This document shows positions 11,801 through 22,724 of a stretch of DNA of 64,000 nucleotides, piece by piece; the stretch's first letter is position 1, and each line of letters opens with the position of its first letter. The notes beneath the pieces are model-generated. The model had not been told where the DNA came from, searched no databases, and saw only the letters and a list, made by a program, of their open reading frames with translations. Source of the DNA: Epinephelus fuscoguttatus (taxonomy: Eukaryota > Chordata > Actinopteri > Perciformes > Serranidae); contig NC_064763.1 in the NCBI RefSeq assembly GCF_011397635.1, positions 26,735,437 through 26,799,436 of the forward strand, read 5' to 3'. The translations under genes and the position numbers were made by a program.

Positions 11801-13904
11801 TAACTCTTGCAGTAACTTTGTATTGTCTTTGTTGTGATTGTCTTTACATTATCTGTAATATTTTGCATGTTTTTCATTGTTTAATTTTCAGGTACAGAGC
11901 CGTGGCATTTCTACTTTGCAAATGGGATCCTGAACTTCAACCTGGTGTTTGCTCTGGCACTGTTCTCTCTGCCACTCACAGCTCTCATGGAGACACTGTT
12001 ACACAGGTTCAATGGTGAGGACAATTCGTTTTTATACACCAGCACTAAAAAAAAGACTAACTGTTGTCATTGCCTGCCCTTTTTGGGGGACTGAAAGGTC
12101 ATTAGGCGTCTGCCTCAGCAGAGCAGTATGTGTCATAATAATAAGAGGTGTGGGTGTGACGCACTTGGGTACTTTCCCCCATTGTTTCATGTATTTAACA
12201 AGTTATTCTGGGGAACATATTGAAAGCTTATGTGATGGTTCCTGTACCTATTAACTGATGCTATTACAAAACTGTTGTACCCTGCCATTAAAAATGTCCT
12301 GTACCTGAGTCCTGCTTAGTATTGGCATCATAAGTTTGCAGCAATAACTAGACATTAATCTAATCTAACACATGTTTAAAGAGTTTATTTGCTGTGTTGT
12401 AAATTCTTGAAGCAGCTTTTCGTGTAACTTCACATGCTTGTGCACACGTGTGTTTTCTGCAGTACAGAACCTGGGCCGTCCATACTGGCTGACTCTGTCT
12501 CCCATGTACCTGTGGATGTTGGTTTTCTTCACAAGACCTCATAAAGAGGAGCGTTTTCTGTTTCCCATCTACCCTCTCATCTGCCTCAGCGGAGCAGTAG
12601 CCCTCTCCTCTCTACAGGTATGTTTTTCCAATTTTGGTTCTAGTAGCAAAACTTCAGCAGACCCTTTTTTAGAATCTGTAAATACTGAGTTGTAACAGAT
12701 TGATTTTATTTTTTGCAGAAATGCTACCACTTCCTGTTCCAGCGGTATCGACTGGAGCACTACACCGTCTCCTCCAACTGGTTGGCTCTAAGCGCAGTTG
12801 CGGTCTTCACAGTGCTGTCACTGTCTCGGTCTGTTGCTCTCTTCAGAGGTGTGTGTACACACAGACACTACTCTCAGTGTAAGGAACAGTGTCAGGCAAC
12901 AAAAGCAACACTTCAAGATGGATGATATGAGATTTTTCCTCTGTCTACAGGCTACCACGCCCCTCTGGACCTGTACCCAGAGTTCCATCGCATCGCCAAG
13001 GATCCGACTCTTCACTCAGTCCCTGAAGGCAGACCTGTCAGTGTGTGTGTTGGCAAAGAGTGGTACCGCTTTCCAAGCAGCTTCCTGCTACCGCACAAGT
13101 CAGTATCCAAGATTCCTACGCAGCTATTCAATGTCTAATAAAGTATGGAAAGTGTATATGCCATTTCCAGATGTGACTGTGTCATCTGCTAATAGTTTCT
13201 GGTTCTAATCCCCAGCTGGCAACTGCACTTCATTCAGTCTGAGTTTAAAGGGCAGCTGCCTCAGCCGTACGCGTCTGGTCCTCTGGCCACACAGATCATC
13301 CCAGCGAATATGAACGACCAGAACCTGGAGGAGCCGACCAGATATGTAAGTTGCTCATACACGTGTTGACACATGGACACTGCACTCAATAGCAGTTGCA
13401 TTTTAATTGTGAAATTTGTGCTCTGGGCAGGTGGATTTACGGCAGTGCCACTACTTAGTAGATCTGGACATAGATGAAGAGACGCCGCTGGAGCCACGTT
13501 ATTCAGCCAACAAAGAGGAGTGGAACGTCATCGCCTATAAGCCTTTCCTTCAAGCCTCAAGGTATGTTCACAAATGCAGAATTTGCACAGAAATAATGGC
13601 TATCAAGTCTTCTGAAGTTCATACAAATATACATTTCTAAATTTATAAAAGGTTAAAGAAGGCCCAGAATACAGACTGGAAAGAATAAGAAGTATCTGCT
13701 TAATATTTAAATTTCTCCTCTGCACTAAGGCCTAAAAGAGGCTGATGCAAGTTTGTTAATAAGAAATACTTCTCTCTCAGGTCGTCTCCCCTCTTCAGAG
13801 CGTTCTACATCCCATTTATATCAGATCATCACACCACCTACAGGCGCTACGTCATCTTGAAACCGCGGCGGCAAAAGCAGCCTCGTAAGCGGACCCACGG
13901 CTGA
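5876..13904 (+). CDS. alg9: ALG9 alpha-1,2-mannosyltransferase
   Basis: Fifteen exons: 5876-6015, 8938-9073, 9205-9339, 9431-9501, 9651-9739, 10135-10270, 10380-10467, 10767-10872, 11892-12014, 12463-12617, 12719-12848, 12951-13098, 13216-13345, 13431-13561 and 13781-13904. All junctions are GT/AG with consistent phase, giving 613 residues (human ALG9 is about 611). It is a polytopic ER membrane enzyme of family GT22 that adds alpha-1,2 mannoses from dolichol-phosphate-mannose to the lumenal lipid-linked oligosaccharide. Visible marks: the acidic DETFNYWEP lumenal motif (residues 84-92), many hydrophobic segments, PHKEERFLFP (from residue 367), and a soluble C-terminal part with GKEWYRFPSSFLLP and DMNDQNLEEP-type motifs. 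The start gives a short basic N-terminus before the first membrane segment. Intron 1 (2.9 kb) is filled largely by nested transposons. Confidence 0.97.
6890..7010 (+). repeat. Short SINE/LINE-tail fragment
   Basis: Contains GGCGACCTGTCCAGGGTGCA, then GGGATAGGCTCCAGC, then an ATGGATGAAT tail. This is a familiar fish non-LTR/SINE 3' module. It lies in alg9 intron 1. The family name is uncertain. Confidence 0.65.
7059..8270. mobile_element. Outer hAT-like repeat, interrupted by another element
   Basis: The left end, from 7059, reads TAGAGATGCACGATGTTGG followed by a GCCGATATGTGATATGCCGA pattern. The right end, near 8215-8270, has GATTCCGATATTTAATT and AATATCGGCTGTAATCCCTAA. Together they resemble the two ends of a teleost hAT-type element rich in CCGATAT motifs. 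The middle is replaced by a second element (7216-8104). No intact transposase frame is present. It lies in alg9 intron 1. Confidence 0.5.
7216..8104. mobile_element. Inner hAT-like element with 9-bp flanking duplication
   Basis: The element starts TAGAGGTGTGCCATATCA and ends ATATTGCCCACCCTG. The 9-mer ATTATGCAT occurs immediately before it (7207-7215) and immediately after it (8105-8113). That is the pattern left by an 8-bp-type hAT target duplication with one chance extra match. It carries a short open stretch (7333-7542) that I do not recognise and no full transposase. It sits inside the outer repeat 7059-8270. Confidence 0.7.
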
Positions 13905-14170
13905 CCTTTAGACCTCAGCCTGGCCACAAGTACAAAATCCTGGAAATCAATCACTTCCCCTCAAAGCAGCTGGTGTTCGTGTGAATGATGTGTGGACGTG
14001 TATGCATGCATGTGTCTTGAAATATTTGTCTCATGTCTCATTTGAAGATATCAGACCCTTTAAGGACGTTATGGCTTGTGGGTGTGTGTGTGTGATTGAC
14101 TGAAGAGAAAATGTTATGTATGTGTGCTTGGCAGGGATCAGCTGGACCTGTATGTGAAACGTTTTATCTC

Positions 14171-14174
<4 letters not shown>

Positions 14175-14225
<51 letters not shown>
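14175..14225. repeat. (GT)n microsatellite in alg9 3' UTR
   Basis: A near-perfect GT run of about 50 bases lies between the alg9 stop codon and its candidate polyadenylation signals. Confidence 0.97.
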
Positions 14226-14229
<4 letters not shown>

Positions 14230-14506
14230 AAATGAATGTCTTAGAGTGGATGCACACTACAAGATTTTTATATGTATTAAGCCCAGGACAGGCCGATACA
14301 CACAGATAAGTGTTTTTTGTTTTCATACTTTGCTGAAAAACGTGGCCTGAATGGATGTGTTGTTTTTTTTCTAAATAATGAATCAAAGAAATCTTGTAGT
14401 GTTTGCTCACCTGAACTTGAACAGTATCTTACTGTGTGCTCTGTTGGATGTGAGTGGTAGAGATGAATGAAAGCGAGGGTGCGTTAGTAATTTAACTTGG
14501 AATGTT

Positions 14507-14534
14507 AATAAAAACTTGATTGACTGCGAATAAA
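14507..14534 (+). terminator. Candidate polyadenylation signals of alg9
   Basis: AATAAA occurs at 14507-14512 and again at 14529-14534, about 600 bases after the alg9 stop. A minus-strand AATAAA (14603-14608) follows within 100 bases, so two convergent transcripts would end here nearly back to back. Confidence 0.6.
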
Positions 14535-14602
14535 ACCCTCCTGTTTTTTTATTGGGTCAGTAAAATCACGTCATCACACAGACAGATTCAGTTGAATCAC
14601 AT

Positions 14603-14608
14603 TTTATT
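14603..14608 (-). terminator. Minus-strand AATAAA facing alg9
   Basis: TTTATT on the + strand, i.e. AATAAA on the minus strand. It could serve a long layn 3' UTR (about 2.4 kb after the layn stop) or the unidentified candidate exon at 14738-14958. Confidence 0.4.
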
Positions 14609-14737
14609 TGAAGATGTAACAAACATACAAACCACTCTCACTTACAGGAGAGACGTCAAGGCATTATACATTCTGAATAAATAATAATAACGATGCTATA
14701 TTTAATCATTCTCTTCAATATCATGCCATTGCTGTGG

Positions 14738-14958
14738 TCAGGCTGCAGGCAACTCAAATTTACTGCAAGAGCCACCTTTCCACTCACTAGCATTGTTTTT
14801 GTCTTTGATTTCCTCAGTAGGAGACAGAACGCTGTTAATAAATTCGATGCAAGATCTGGACATCTCACAGTTTAAGGCCATGTCAAAACACTCTTGCAGT
14901 ACATAGAAAATATCCAGCCTTCGCTCTCTCAAGCAGTGTTGGTTTATTGTGTCTTGAT
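14738..14958 (-). other. Unidentified candidate 3'-terminal coding exon
   Basis: On the minus strand an open frame runs down to a TGA at 14738-14740. It contains LRERRLDIFYVLQECFDMA and SRSCIEFINSVLSPTEEIKD, which have a protein-like mix of charged and hydrophobic residues. A possible acceptor (AAACAG, then AT) would start the exon at 14958. Downstream on the same strand, AATAAA at 14608-14603 could end the transcript. I do not recognise the protein and found no upstream exons; the region 15000-16900 is largely repeats. It may instead be chance coding potential inside a long layn 3' UTR. Confidence 0.3.
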
Positions 14959-15102
14959 CTGTTTGAGGTAGCCGGTTTATATCAGGTAAACGTGGGTGAG
15001 GTTAAAAGTTTTCGAACAGGCACAGCAAACATAAGGGTCCAAGACCTTTGATAGTTATCCTACCAAGCAAGGGCAGCATGACAAGGCCATGCAAACAGGC
15101 TA

Positions 15103-15104
<2 letters not shown>

Positions 15105-15142
<38 letters not shown>
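15105..15142. repeat. (CA)n microsatellite
   Basis: A clean CA run of about 38 bases lies between alg9 and layn. Confidence 0.97.
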
Positions 15143-15144
<2 letters not shown>

Positions 15145-15719
15145 CACTATCAAAGTCGCTCATAATCACCCAGTCACATCCGAGGTACTACATGCTATAC
15201 TTGAGGTCTCACATGGCTTCTTTACTGGGCGTCCTCTCACCAAAGCTTAATCAGTCGCCTCTGAAGGCCCCCAGATTTCCTGTGTGCATTTGTTTGTAGT
15301 AATTTATCTAAAAGAAAATATGTTTGAGGTATGTACAGTGTAACTGCAGCATCAACTGAAATGATGGGCACCAATAGGGAGGTTCAGAGAAATGACCTAG
15401 TCGTAAGTCAAAGTCATGTAGAGGGAGCTTGTTAAGAGTATTCCACCAATTTGAAATTGCCCTATAACATTGCCAGACTCACAGACAGTTTTTAAAAAAT
15501 GCATTCTTCTTTCTTGTCAAAACATGGCACCTACATTTCCCACAATGCAACTTGACCACCAACAGATTGCTCTGATGGTGTGTTCCACTTGCACTTGGAA
15601 GCCGGAGTGTCAGAGTTCCCGGTCGGAAATTTCAACTGGAATCCCCCCCCTCAAGTCGGATATCTGCCCTAAGGAAGTGCGCCGGGCTTTGACGACAATC
15701 TTTGTAGCGACCAAATAGT

Positions 15720-16140
15720 GGAGTTACCACTTTCAAGTCCATCCCATGATGCCATTGTGCCCAAAAAGACTTTTTAACATAGACTTAACATTGCGAAAGA
15801 GACATCTGAAAATCAGAGGACACATTGTTTTGAGCGTCACAACCCCTGCAAAGTCTAGAGTCTAGAAGAGCTGCACATTCAAATCATTTATCCCCACTGA
15901 AGTTAGCAGAGCACTGAACAGGAAGTAGCCGGCGTGGCAGGCAGAAGTCTCTCATGCGCTTGCTCTAAGGGCCAACTGATGCAGAAGCAGTGCCTATCAT
16001 CTGGGTAATTTATACATGGCAGTTGTATGTTTTTGGCTTCATGCACCACCGAGCAACTTTCATTGAATTGAGTGCTATGTCCAGTTCTCTTTACACATTT
16101 ATAGGAAAGTCGGAGGGACCTCACCAGCCCTGATATCAAA
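15720..16140 (-). repeat. Teleost interspersed repeat, copy 1 (inverted)
   Basis: It shares long near-identical stretches, in reverse complement, with 31560-32110. For example, GGCTTCATGCACCACCGAGC here pairs with GCTCAGTGGTGCATGAAGCC there. Both copies also contain the motif GCCCAAAAAGACTTTTT or its complement and GAGCGTCACAACCC or its complement. The family is not named, and borders are approximate. Confidence 0.65.
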
Positions 16141-17052
16141 ATCCAAGATGGCCGGTGCATCAACAGTAGTGAAAGCTGTGGTAATATGCTGTTTATTAGC
16201 ACTTCTGCCTCACTTCTGCCTTGTGTCTCATCAAAACAGTCGTATATACAAGACTGTCCAACTCCACTGACATGTAGCTACGGTGTCTGTAGGGACAAAA
16301 TTCAGCGTAATGCGTTTTTATCATCCAGTTTTGGTAGTAATGGCTAACCTGGATAGAACTGATACTGCAAACAACATCTTGGTTTTCCGACTTGTACTGG
16401 AATGTGATCAACTTGGGTGTGACCTCATTCCCAGTTCTGACTTCTGAGGTAAATAATACGCAGCATGAGATTCAGGTGTGTCATGCTAGGGGCGGCTAAT
16501 CTAGCTTTGTAGCCACTGCTTGTAGCCTCAGGCAGAGTTGAGAGGTCTGCTAAACTCACGCTTCCCTGGTTGCTTTTTTCTCACACCTGGAGTCTCCAGC
16601 ACCAACCGACGCTGACTCAAATGACATCACTTGATGCGATTTTTCAGATTTCATGCAGCTCCATCTGAAGCCACCTGCGCAGTAGTGCTCCCAACACCTG
16701 TAAACAGACTTTGATGTGTGAAATGAATGGAAACTGTTTTGTTTCATTTTGTTGTAATTTGTAAAAGCTGATCCTTCAATTTTAAGTTCATTTTCCTTAA
16801 CAAATTTGTGTTTGATCATCACAAACGAATTGCCACACGGGCCTAGTCTACCCACGAGCTACAAATTGTGGGGTCAGTAACAAAATCTCATCTGAGCATG
16901 TCCTCATCTCATTTAAATCCCCTAAAAGGCTTCAGACACATACTATACAAACATTTACAACCATGTACGTGCACAGTTTTTTTTTCATCCTCTTGGTCCT
17001 GTACACAATTACACACACTGCTATACACACACTAAGGTAGCTGTTCAGAGGA

Positions 17053-20000
17053 TCAGTAGTTTTCTCTGTTGATCCATTCTTGTTCATTGTAGTATCTCCT
17101 TCCGGCATCAAGATTCAGGCCGTTTCTGTAGCTGTCCAGGTTTGCTTGGTAGGATTTTCGGTTTCCAAAGGTTCCCAGGCTGGTCTGGTAAGTGTCATCC
17201 TTGCCGTTTGTGATGTATGTCTGATAGAGGTCAGCCTTCACTGTGTGACTTCCAGGCTTCAGTTTGGGATCATAGAGGTCGCTCCCTCCTCTGATGCTGC
17301 CATCATACAACACATGGTCCCCGTACACGCTGCTGCCGTAATGCTCGCTCTTTGTCGTACGACGACCTAGACTCCTGTCATAATACTCTCTGTGCCCAGT
17401 GGAGCCCAGACTGCTGTCATTCAAGTCCCTCAACTCCCTCTTTGCTGAGCGGCCCAAGCTGGTGTTGTAGAAGTCACGGTTGGTGCGACGCCCAAGGCTG
17501 AGGTCATTGAGGTCAAAGTTGAGGAAGCAGCTCTCTGTGCTGGCAAGCGTCACAAAGCCGCTCTCTGTGTCCCGCCCCCCCAGGTTGTCGTAGTCACCTG
17601 TGGGTGTGTCGGGGGAGGAGCATAAAAAGGAGGTGTTTTTGGTGTGCGGGCGAGTTGAAACCAGGTCATCCTCCTTCTGGGAGCGAATGACGTTGTAGAC
17701 GTCAGTTGGAGCCGGGCTGGGGCAGAAGCTTGGGTCCGTCTGGCATACTTCTGATTTCTGTTGTTTCCTTCTCCTGTCTCAAACACAGAAGACAGCCATA
17801 AATATCAAGACACCTAAAACATACAATGAAGCCTACTTGACTGTGAATGAGGTTCACAAGCTCATGATCTTCATTTTATAATTCAAACTGAGGTGTGGAT
17901 TTAACGTGACAATAGCTTTTGGGTCAGTGTCTGAGTGAACTGATCCTACTAACAACTATTGTGCAGGCTTTCCCACAGACAAGTTATCAGGCCAGGTGGC
18001 AAATATCTTTTAACGCAGTTGGCGACCCAGTGCTGCTTTTTTGACACGGACCAGCAACGGACTTTGATTTGACTTTGATTTAATTATGCAGCTAAGTCAA
18101 ATTAAATTAAGTTTTTTATGTGTAAAAAGTAGCATTTTGTCATGTAATGTCATTTGTAATTTGTCGTTCATAAGTGATTGAAACTGGGGGTCAAAACAAG
18201 ATTTTGCATAGGGCCCCACAAAACCAGGCCCAGTTCAGACCAAAGATTCACAAAGACTGTTTTAGAACACTGCAGAGAAAAGTTGCAACAGCGTGAACTT
18301 AAGCCAGCTAATGATGTCACCTGCTACTCAGCTGGTCAAATCACCGGCAGCTGGTTTTAGAACATAACGCACATCAACTGTTTCAACAGTCTATCAGCTT
18401 GTAGTGAAGTCCACTGTCAAGTCAAAATAACTGCAGATAGCGTGTTCACTTGCTGCGGCAGGTGCTCCATCTCCACCGAGCCCTATGTTTCCATCCTCAC
18501 AGTGTGTCGGTGTCGGACAGCGGGTCGCTGCTGCTGCTCGCTGCTTGACTAAGTTGTTGGCGCCGGTTTCTTACATTATGATGGCATACTTATGGTCCAT
18601 ATGATGCTCATTTTATGATTTTCACCGTTTCATTACTACTATAAATGCAACTGTAGCCAGTATCACACTATCACTATCCTCATTCATATTTTAAGAAGCT
18701 ACAAATTTTATTCAGCCACAAAATAAGCCTGAAAAGCTGCAAACAGAACTGAGGTACAGAGAGTTCTTGCATAGAGATGACACACCGTCTCATCTAGTTG
18801 CATTGGTGTGAACCGGCAGATTTTTAGAACGTTGCAGAACGGCGCATTGCAAGTAGTTGCATGTTTCAACTCGTCTCATCGCAATTAAAGACTTAAAATG
18901 CCTAAAAAAATATCTTAAAAAAAAAAGATTGTCAATGTTCATTCCTCTGTGACACAAACCTTCATTGTTATCAAAAGAACGATTAAAAATACATTCATGA
19001 CCACCATTTCACTAGGCGACAGGTTCCTTTAATGCGATGAACACGGGCTCTGTATTTTATTTTGAAACAAATCCCAACTACTTCACCCTGCTTTTGTACT
19101 CATTAGCGTATATTAATCCGGAGTTGAAAATAGTCCCCACCGCTTCTTCCTCTTTGAGGAACGTTTGCTAAAAGCTTCAGTGCCAGCTGTCACAGGAAAT
19201 GTTACAGCTTTTTTTAAAAAAATGAAACTGTATATTTGTGAGTCAGTAGGAAGAATGGGCTTGGAGCAGAGTGTCACAGACTAGGTAGGAAAGACTCAAT
19301 AATAATGATTCTGGTAAGGATGTTAACAAAAGCAAATATAGGAAACATTTGCTAAAAAAAACTGTTTTCACATTGGGGTTTCATCTCTCAGATTTAGAAC
19401 AATCTGCTCACTGATGACCACATCAGTGTTTAAGTTTCAGTAGATCAAAGTATTCATTGGCATTTGTTCCTCACCGTGCGGCCAGCAGTTTGAAGCAGCA
19501 GACTCCGATCGCTGTCAGTAACAGCAGAATCAGGGGGATGGTGGGAATGATGATGTAAATCAGATTCAGAGCTAAAAGAGACAACAGACAGAAAGATACA
19601 CATTTAGTGACTGACATGTCAGCGTTTGGACTACTACATCAGAGAAGAAAAAATTATTTATCAATACGAGTCTTGGGTCAGTCAACCTGTATTGCTGCCC
19701 TGGTCGCGGTCATTTGGATTCCACGGCAGCACGGATGAGGGGAACACATCTGTAATGAAAAGCATCCATGATGTTCAAACTCACAGTATATTGATTACAC
19801 TCACTGTCAAAGTATCTATAATGTGACATTTTTTAACAATCACACTGAGCACATTTTACTTGTTAGAGTAGAGTTGGGAGACGGGGACGGGTCCTGTGGC
19901 TTCTCTGTGGAAAAAATGAATCACAGTCAACAATGTTCAAGTATTTTCACAGTAACAGAGTACTGAATGCCATGGTAGCGGTACTACCTGCAGTGTATTT

Positions 20001-22283
20001 ACAGATGAAGTTGTTCTTGGTTTCACAATTGTCGTCATTCCACTGGAACATATAGAGCCCACCCAGACCAGGAGGAGCGGACGGTTGGTGATACATTACC
20101 ACACACACCTCATAGCCACATGATGGCTCATCCCAATGCCAGTTCCTACGACAAACACACACAAAGAAAGTACATGTAAAAGAGCGTTTTTTTTTTTCCT
20201 CAAAAGCTCTTTTACAAAGCGTACTTTAAATTAAAAAAAGGTTAAAAAAAAAAAGCTGAGACCAAGACCGAGAATCAAACCTTAATACTTTTTTGTACTG
20301 CCTGAAAAGTGGCTGTTACACCGGGTATCAAAAGTCGTTTAGTACTGAAAGCTGGCGTTGCATTTGTGGTCAGATTTTGTTATTGCTTTTAGTTATTCCT
20401 TGATTATATAGCTCCTATTTATTTGTGACTCAGCGCCAGCGATAGCCATGGCCGAAGGCATCGTGTTTTTGGGTTTTCGTCCATCCATGCGTCTGCCTGT
20501 CCGCCCATTCTCGTGAGAGCGATATCTCAAGAACACCTACCAGGAATTTTTTCAAATTTGGCACAAATTTCCACATGGACGCAACAATAACTCATTAGAT
20601 TTTGGCCGTCAAAGGTCACTGTGACCTCAAAGAAAAGCTGCTTGTGTTTAGACAATACTGAAGGTAGTCCGATAAATCAGCCAGGCTATCCCATTGGTCT
20701 ATATTAGCTTAATACAGATTCAGTATATCTGTATCTGTGTACACCGATCAGCCAAAACATTAAAACCACTGGCTGGTGAAGAAAATAACATTGATCATTT
20801 TGTTACAGGGCAATGTTCTTGTGAGGAACCCTGGGTCCTGCCATTCATTTAGATGTGACTTGACATGCTGCACCCACCCAAACGACATTACAATCCAACT
20901 ACACCCCCCTACTGGCAACGGCACTCCCTGATGGAAGTGCGCCCCCGTGCAGTACAATGCACCATGCCACACCACAAAAAGTGCTTAGGAATGGCTCGGC
21001 ACACGTGACTAAAATCAAGGCGTCAACCTGGCCTCCAATTTCTCCAAATCCCAATCCAATCCATTGAGCATGCCAGTACCTTATCTTGCAACCCACAGGA
21101 CTAAAAGGATCGGTCAACAACGCCTTGGTGCCAGACAGCACAGGATACCCCCAGAGGTCCCGTGTCCATGCCTTGACAGGTCAGAGGTTGCACCGTAGAT
21201 CGGAGTTGGCTCTGGCCTGTTGCGGCTTGGACAAAGGACCTCTGTGGTACCAGTTTGTCACAGATGCTCAATCAGATTGGGATCTGGAGAATTTGAAAGC
21301 TAGGTCGATGCCTTGAGCTCTTTGTCATGTTCCTTGGGCCATTCCTGAGCAGTTTTTGCGGTGTGGCATATTGCACTGCCTTGCTGAGGGGCTACTGCCA
21401 TCGGGGGTACTGTTGCAATGAGCGGGGGTACTTGGTCTATAACAATGTGTAGGTAAGTGGAGTGCGTTAAGGGGCATTCACATGAATGCAAGGACCAAAT
21501 GTTTCCCAGCAGAACACTGCATTGTAATGAAACGATCGATGGTATTCACTTCACCTGTCAGTTATTTTAATGTTTTGGCTGATTGGTGTATATCGGCTGA
21601 CAAGTGATAAGACATTGCAGTACAAAAATGACAAAATATGTTATATGTAATTCAGAAACAGTGAAAAAAATCAGGGAATCCTTATCACAAATGTTTGTTT
21701 GTGTCACACGTAAAAAGACTGAGCTGATATATCATCAGATTTTTTAACTGGCCTATTTAAAAATGGTTTTCTAGAAAGAAAAACATTTTCAGAGGAAGTT
21801 TTTTTTTGTACTAAAACTCTGGTATCACATCAGGAAGAGTATCGCACAAATTCACTGTGATGGGACCAAACAAATGAGGACTATTTTTTCTTCAATACAC
21901 AATCCGCATCCTATAATCAGCAGTGAAAATTAACCATTTGATATATCACTTCATGACTTTAAAATTCACTTTTGCCCCCACCCACCTATATGTGGACTTG
22001 CTGCCATCCAGCCAGTAGTACTGTGAGGAGCAGTCTGAGCTGCTGTTCTCGTCTCCATGGTTACGACGGAGACCGATCCAGAAATCTCCATCAGTTGGGC
22101 GGAGCTCTGTGATGAGCTGCTCTATGATCTTCTGCTCAGACTCCGACTCCACGCTCAGCAGCTGCCCCCCGTCCCGTCTGCAGGCGAACTCTGCATCTAC
22201 GAAGTTCAGCCTACGCCGGAGCTCGGAGAAATAGGCCAGCTTGTAGCACGGCTTCCCTTTTCCTGCCTTGCACACACGTTGAC

Positions 22284-22318
<35 letters not shown>

Positions 22319-22724
22319 ATTACACGTGCCAGATGTGCACTAAATTTTTTTAACATGCTCCCTCATATTTCACAAGCATCGTCTAAACAGTCTGCATTTG
22401 AATAAGAAAGGATCTTAATGTGGGAATATTGTACCCAGATCTGCACATCTGGATTAGTTGTGGAAGCCTTTATGCTTTAAAATTATAATTTTAAGAGTGT
22501 GTTGCCTACCTCTGGCTTCGAATATATCCGCTTCAAGTGCCAAACATTCAGCATAAAGTCAGGAAGGCAGGCCATGAAAAGAGAGATCCACAACTGAGTC
22601 AAGAGTTCATGTATTTGAGCTATGTTGTGTTTTCTGTGTGCAGCTTACCTGTGATGAGGCTTGTGGCCGCAGATGGATCAAAACATAAAAGCAGGAAGTG
22701 ACAGAAGATTGCCAGCAGGTCCAT
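17053..22724 (-). CDS. layn: Layilin (C-type lectin membrane receptor)
   Basis: Seven exons in transcription order: 22724-22649, 22283-21986, 20145-19988, 19904-19860, 19749-19687, 19571-19475 and 17773-17053; 485 residues. Layilin is a cell-surface hyaluronan receptor whose tail binds talin and ERM proteins (family knowledge). Seen here: a signal peptide (residues 1 to ~24), a C-type lectin domain (~30-176) with DGDFWIGLRR, DEPSCGYEVCVVMYHQPSAP and QWNDDNC, a Ser/Pro/Thr-rich stalk over two tiny exons, one membrane segment (~217-238), then a tail of about 245 residues. The tail has DVYNVIRSQKEDDL and ESGFVTL, both typical of layilin rather than of its paralogue chondrolectin. The tail is much longer than in the human protein (382 residues in all), because of a repeated SLG-x-x motif block. 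It is convergent with alg9. Confidence 0.93.
20420..20640. repeat. Teleost interspersed repeat fragment
   Basis: Contains GCGATATCTCAAGAACACCT, then TTTTTTCAAATTTGGCACAA, then GTCAAAGGTCACTGTGACCT, a pattern common in teleost genomes. It lies in layn intron 2, just left of the mariner-like element. A diverged relative with TGAAATTTGGCACAGTGG-like wording lies at 39900-40760. Confidence 0.55.
20742..21588 (-). mobile_element. Tc1/mariner-like element with terminal inverted repeats
   Basis: The element is 847 bp and is bounded by TA on each side (20740-20741 and 21589-21590). Its ends form an inverted repeat: CACCGATCAGCCAAAACATT at the left, and the complement of CACCAATCAGCCAAAACATT at the right. 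Over 40 bases I count 35 matches. Interior pieces, for instance GGCCATTCCTGAGCAGTTTT and the complement-strand transposase remnants, fit an abundant teleost Tc1/mariner family. There is no intact transposase frame. It lies in layn intron 2. Confidence 0.8.
22287..22315. repeat. (CA)n microsatellite abutting layn exon 2
   Basis: The tract lies directly upstream, in the transcript sense, of the exon 2 acceptor. On the minus strand a (TG)n run leads straight into GTGTGCAG and the exon at 22283. It thus stands where the polypyrimidine tract should be. Confidence 0.95.

Larger units (their letters stand above)
13905..17052. other. Convergent region between alg9 and layn
   Basis: Holds the alg9 3' UTR to ~14550, facing a minus-strand AATAAA, the unidentified candidate exon 14738-14958, a CA repeat, a repeat copy at 15720-16140, and then presumed layn 3' UTR near the layn stop at 17053. 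Layn's true polyadenylation site cannot be fixed from sequence. Confidence 0.5.

Noticed and set aside
15105-15142. Repeated short units resembling an array (also 1991, 14175, 55104, 61178)
   Set aside because: Simple CA/GT microsatellites without spacers; not CRISPR.
17053-22724. Lectin gene considered as chondrolectin (chodl)
   Set aside because: The lectin domain and TM are similar in both, but YNVIRSQ, ESGFVTL in the tail and the neighbouring alg9 favour layilin.
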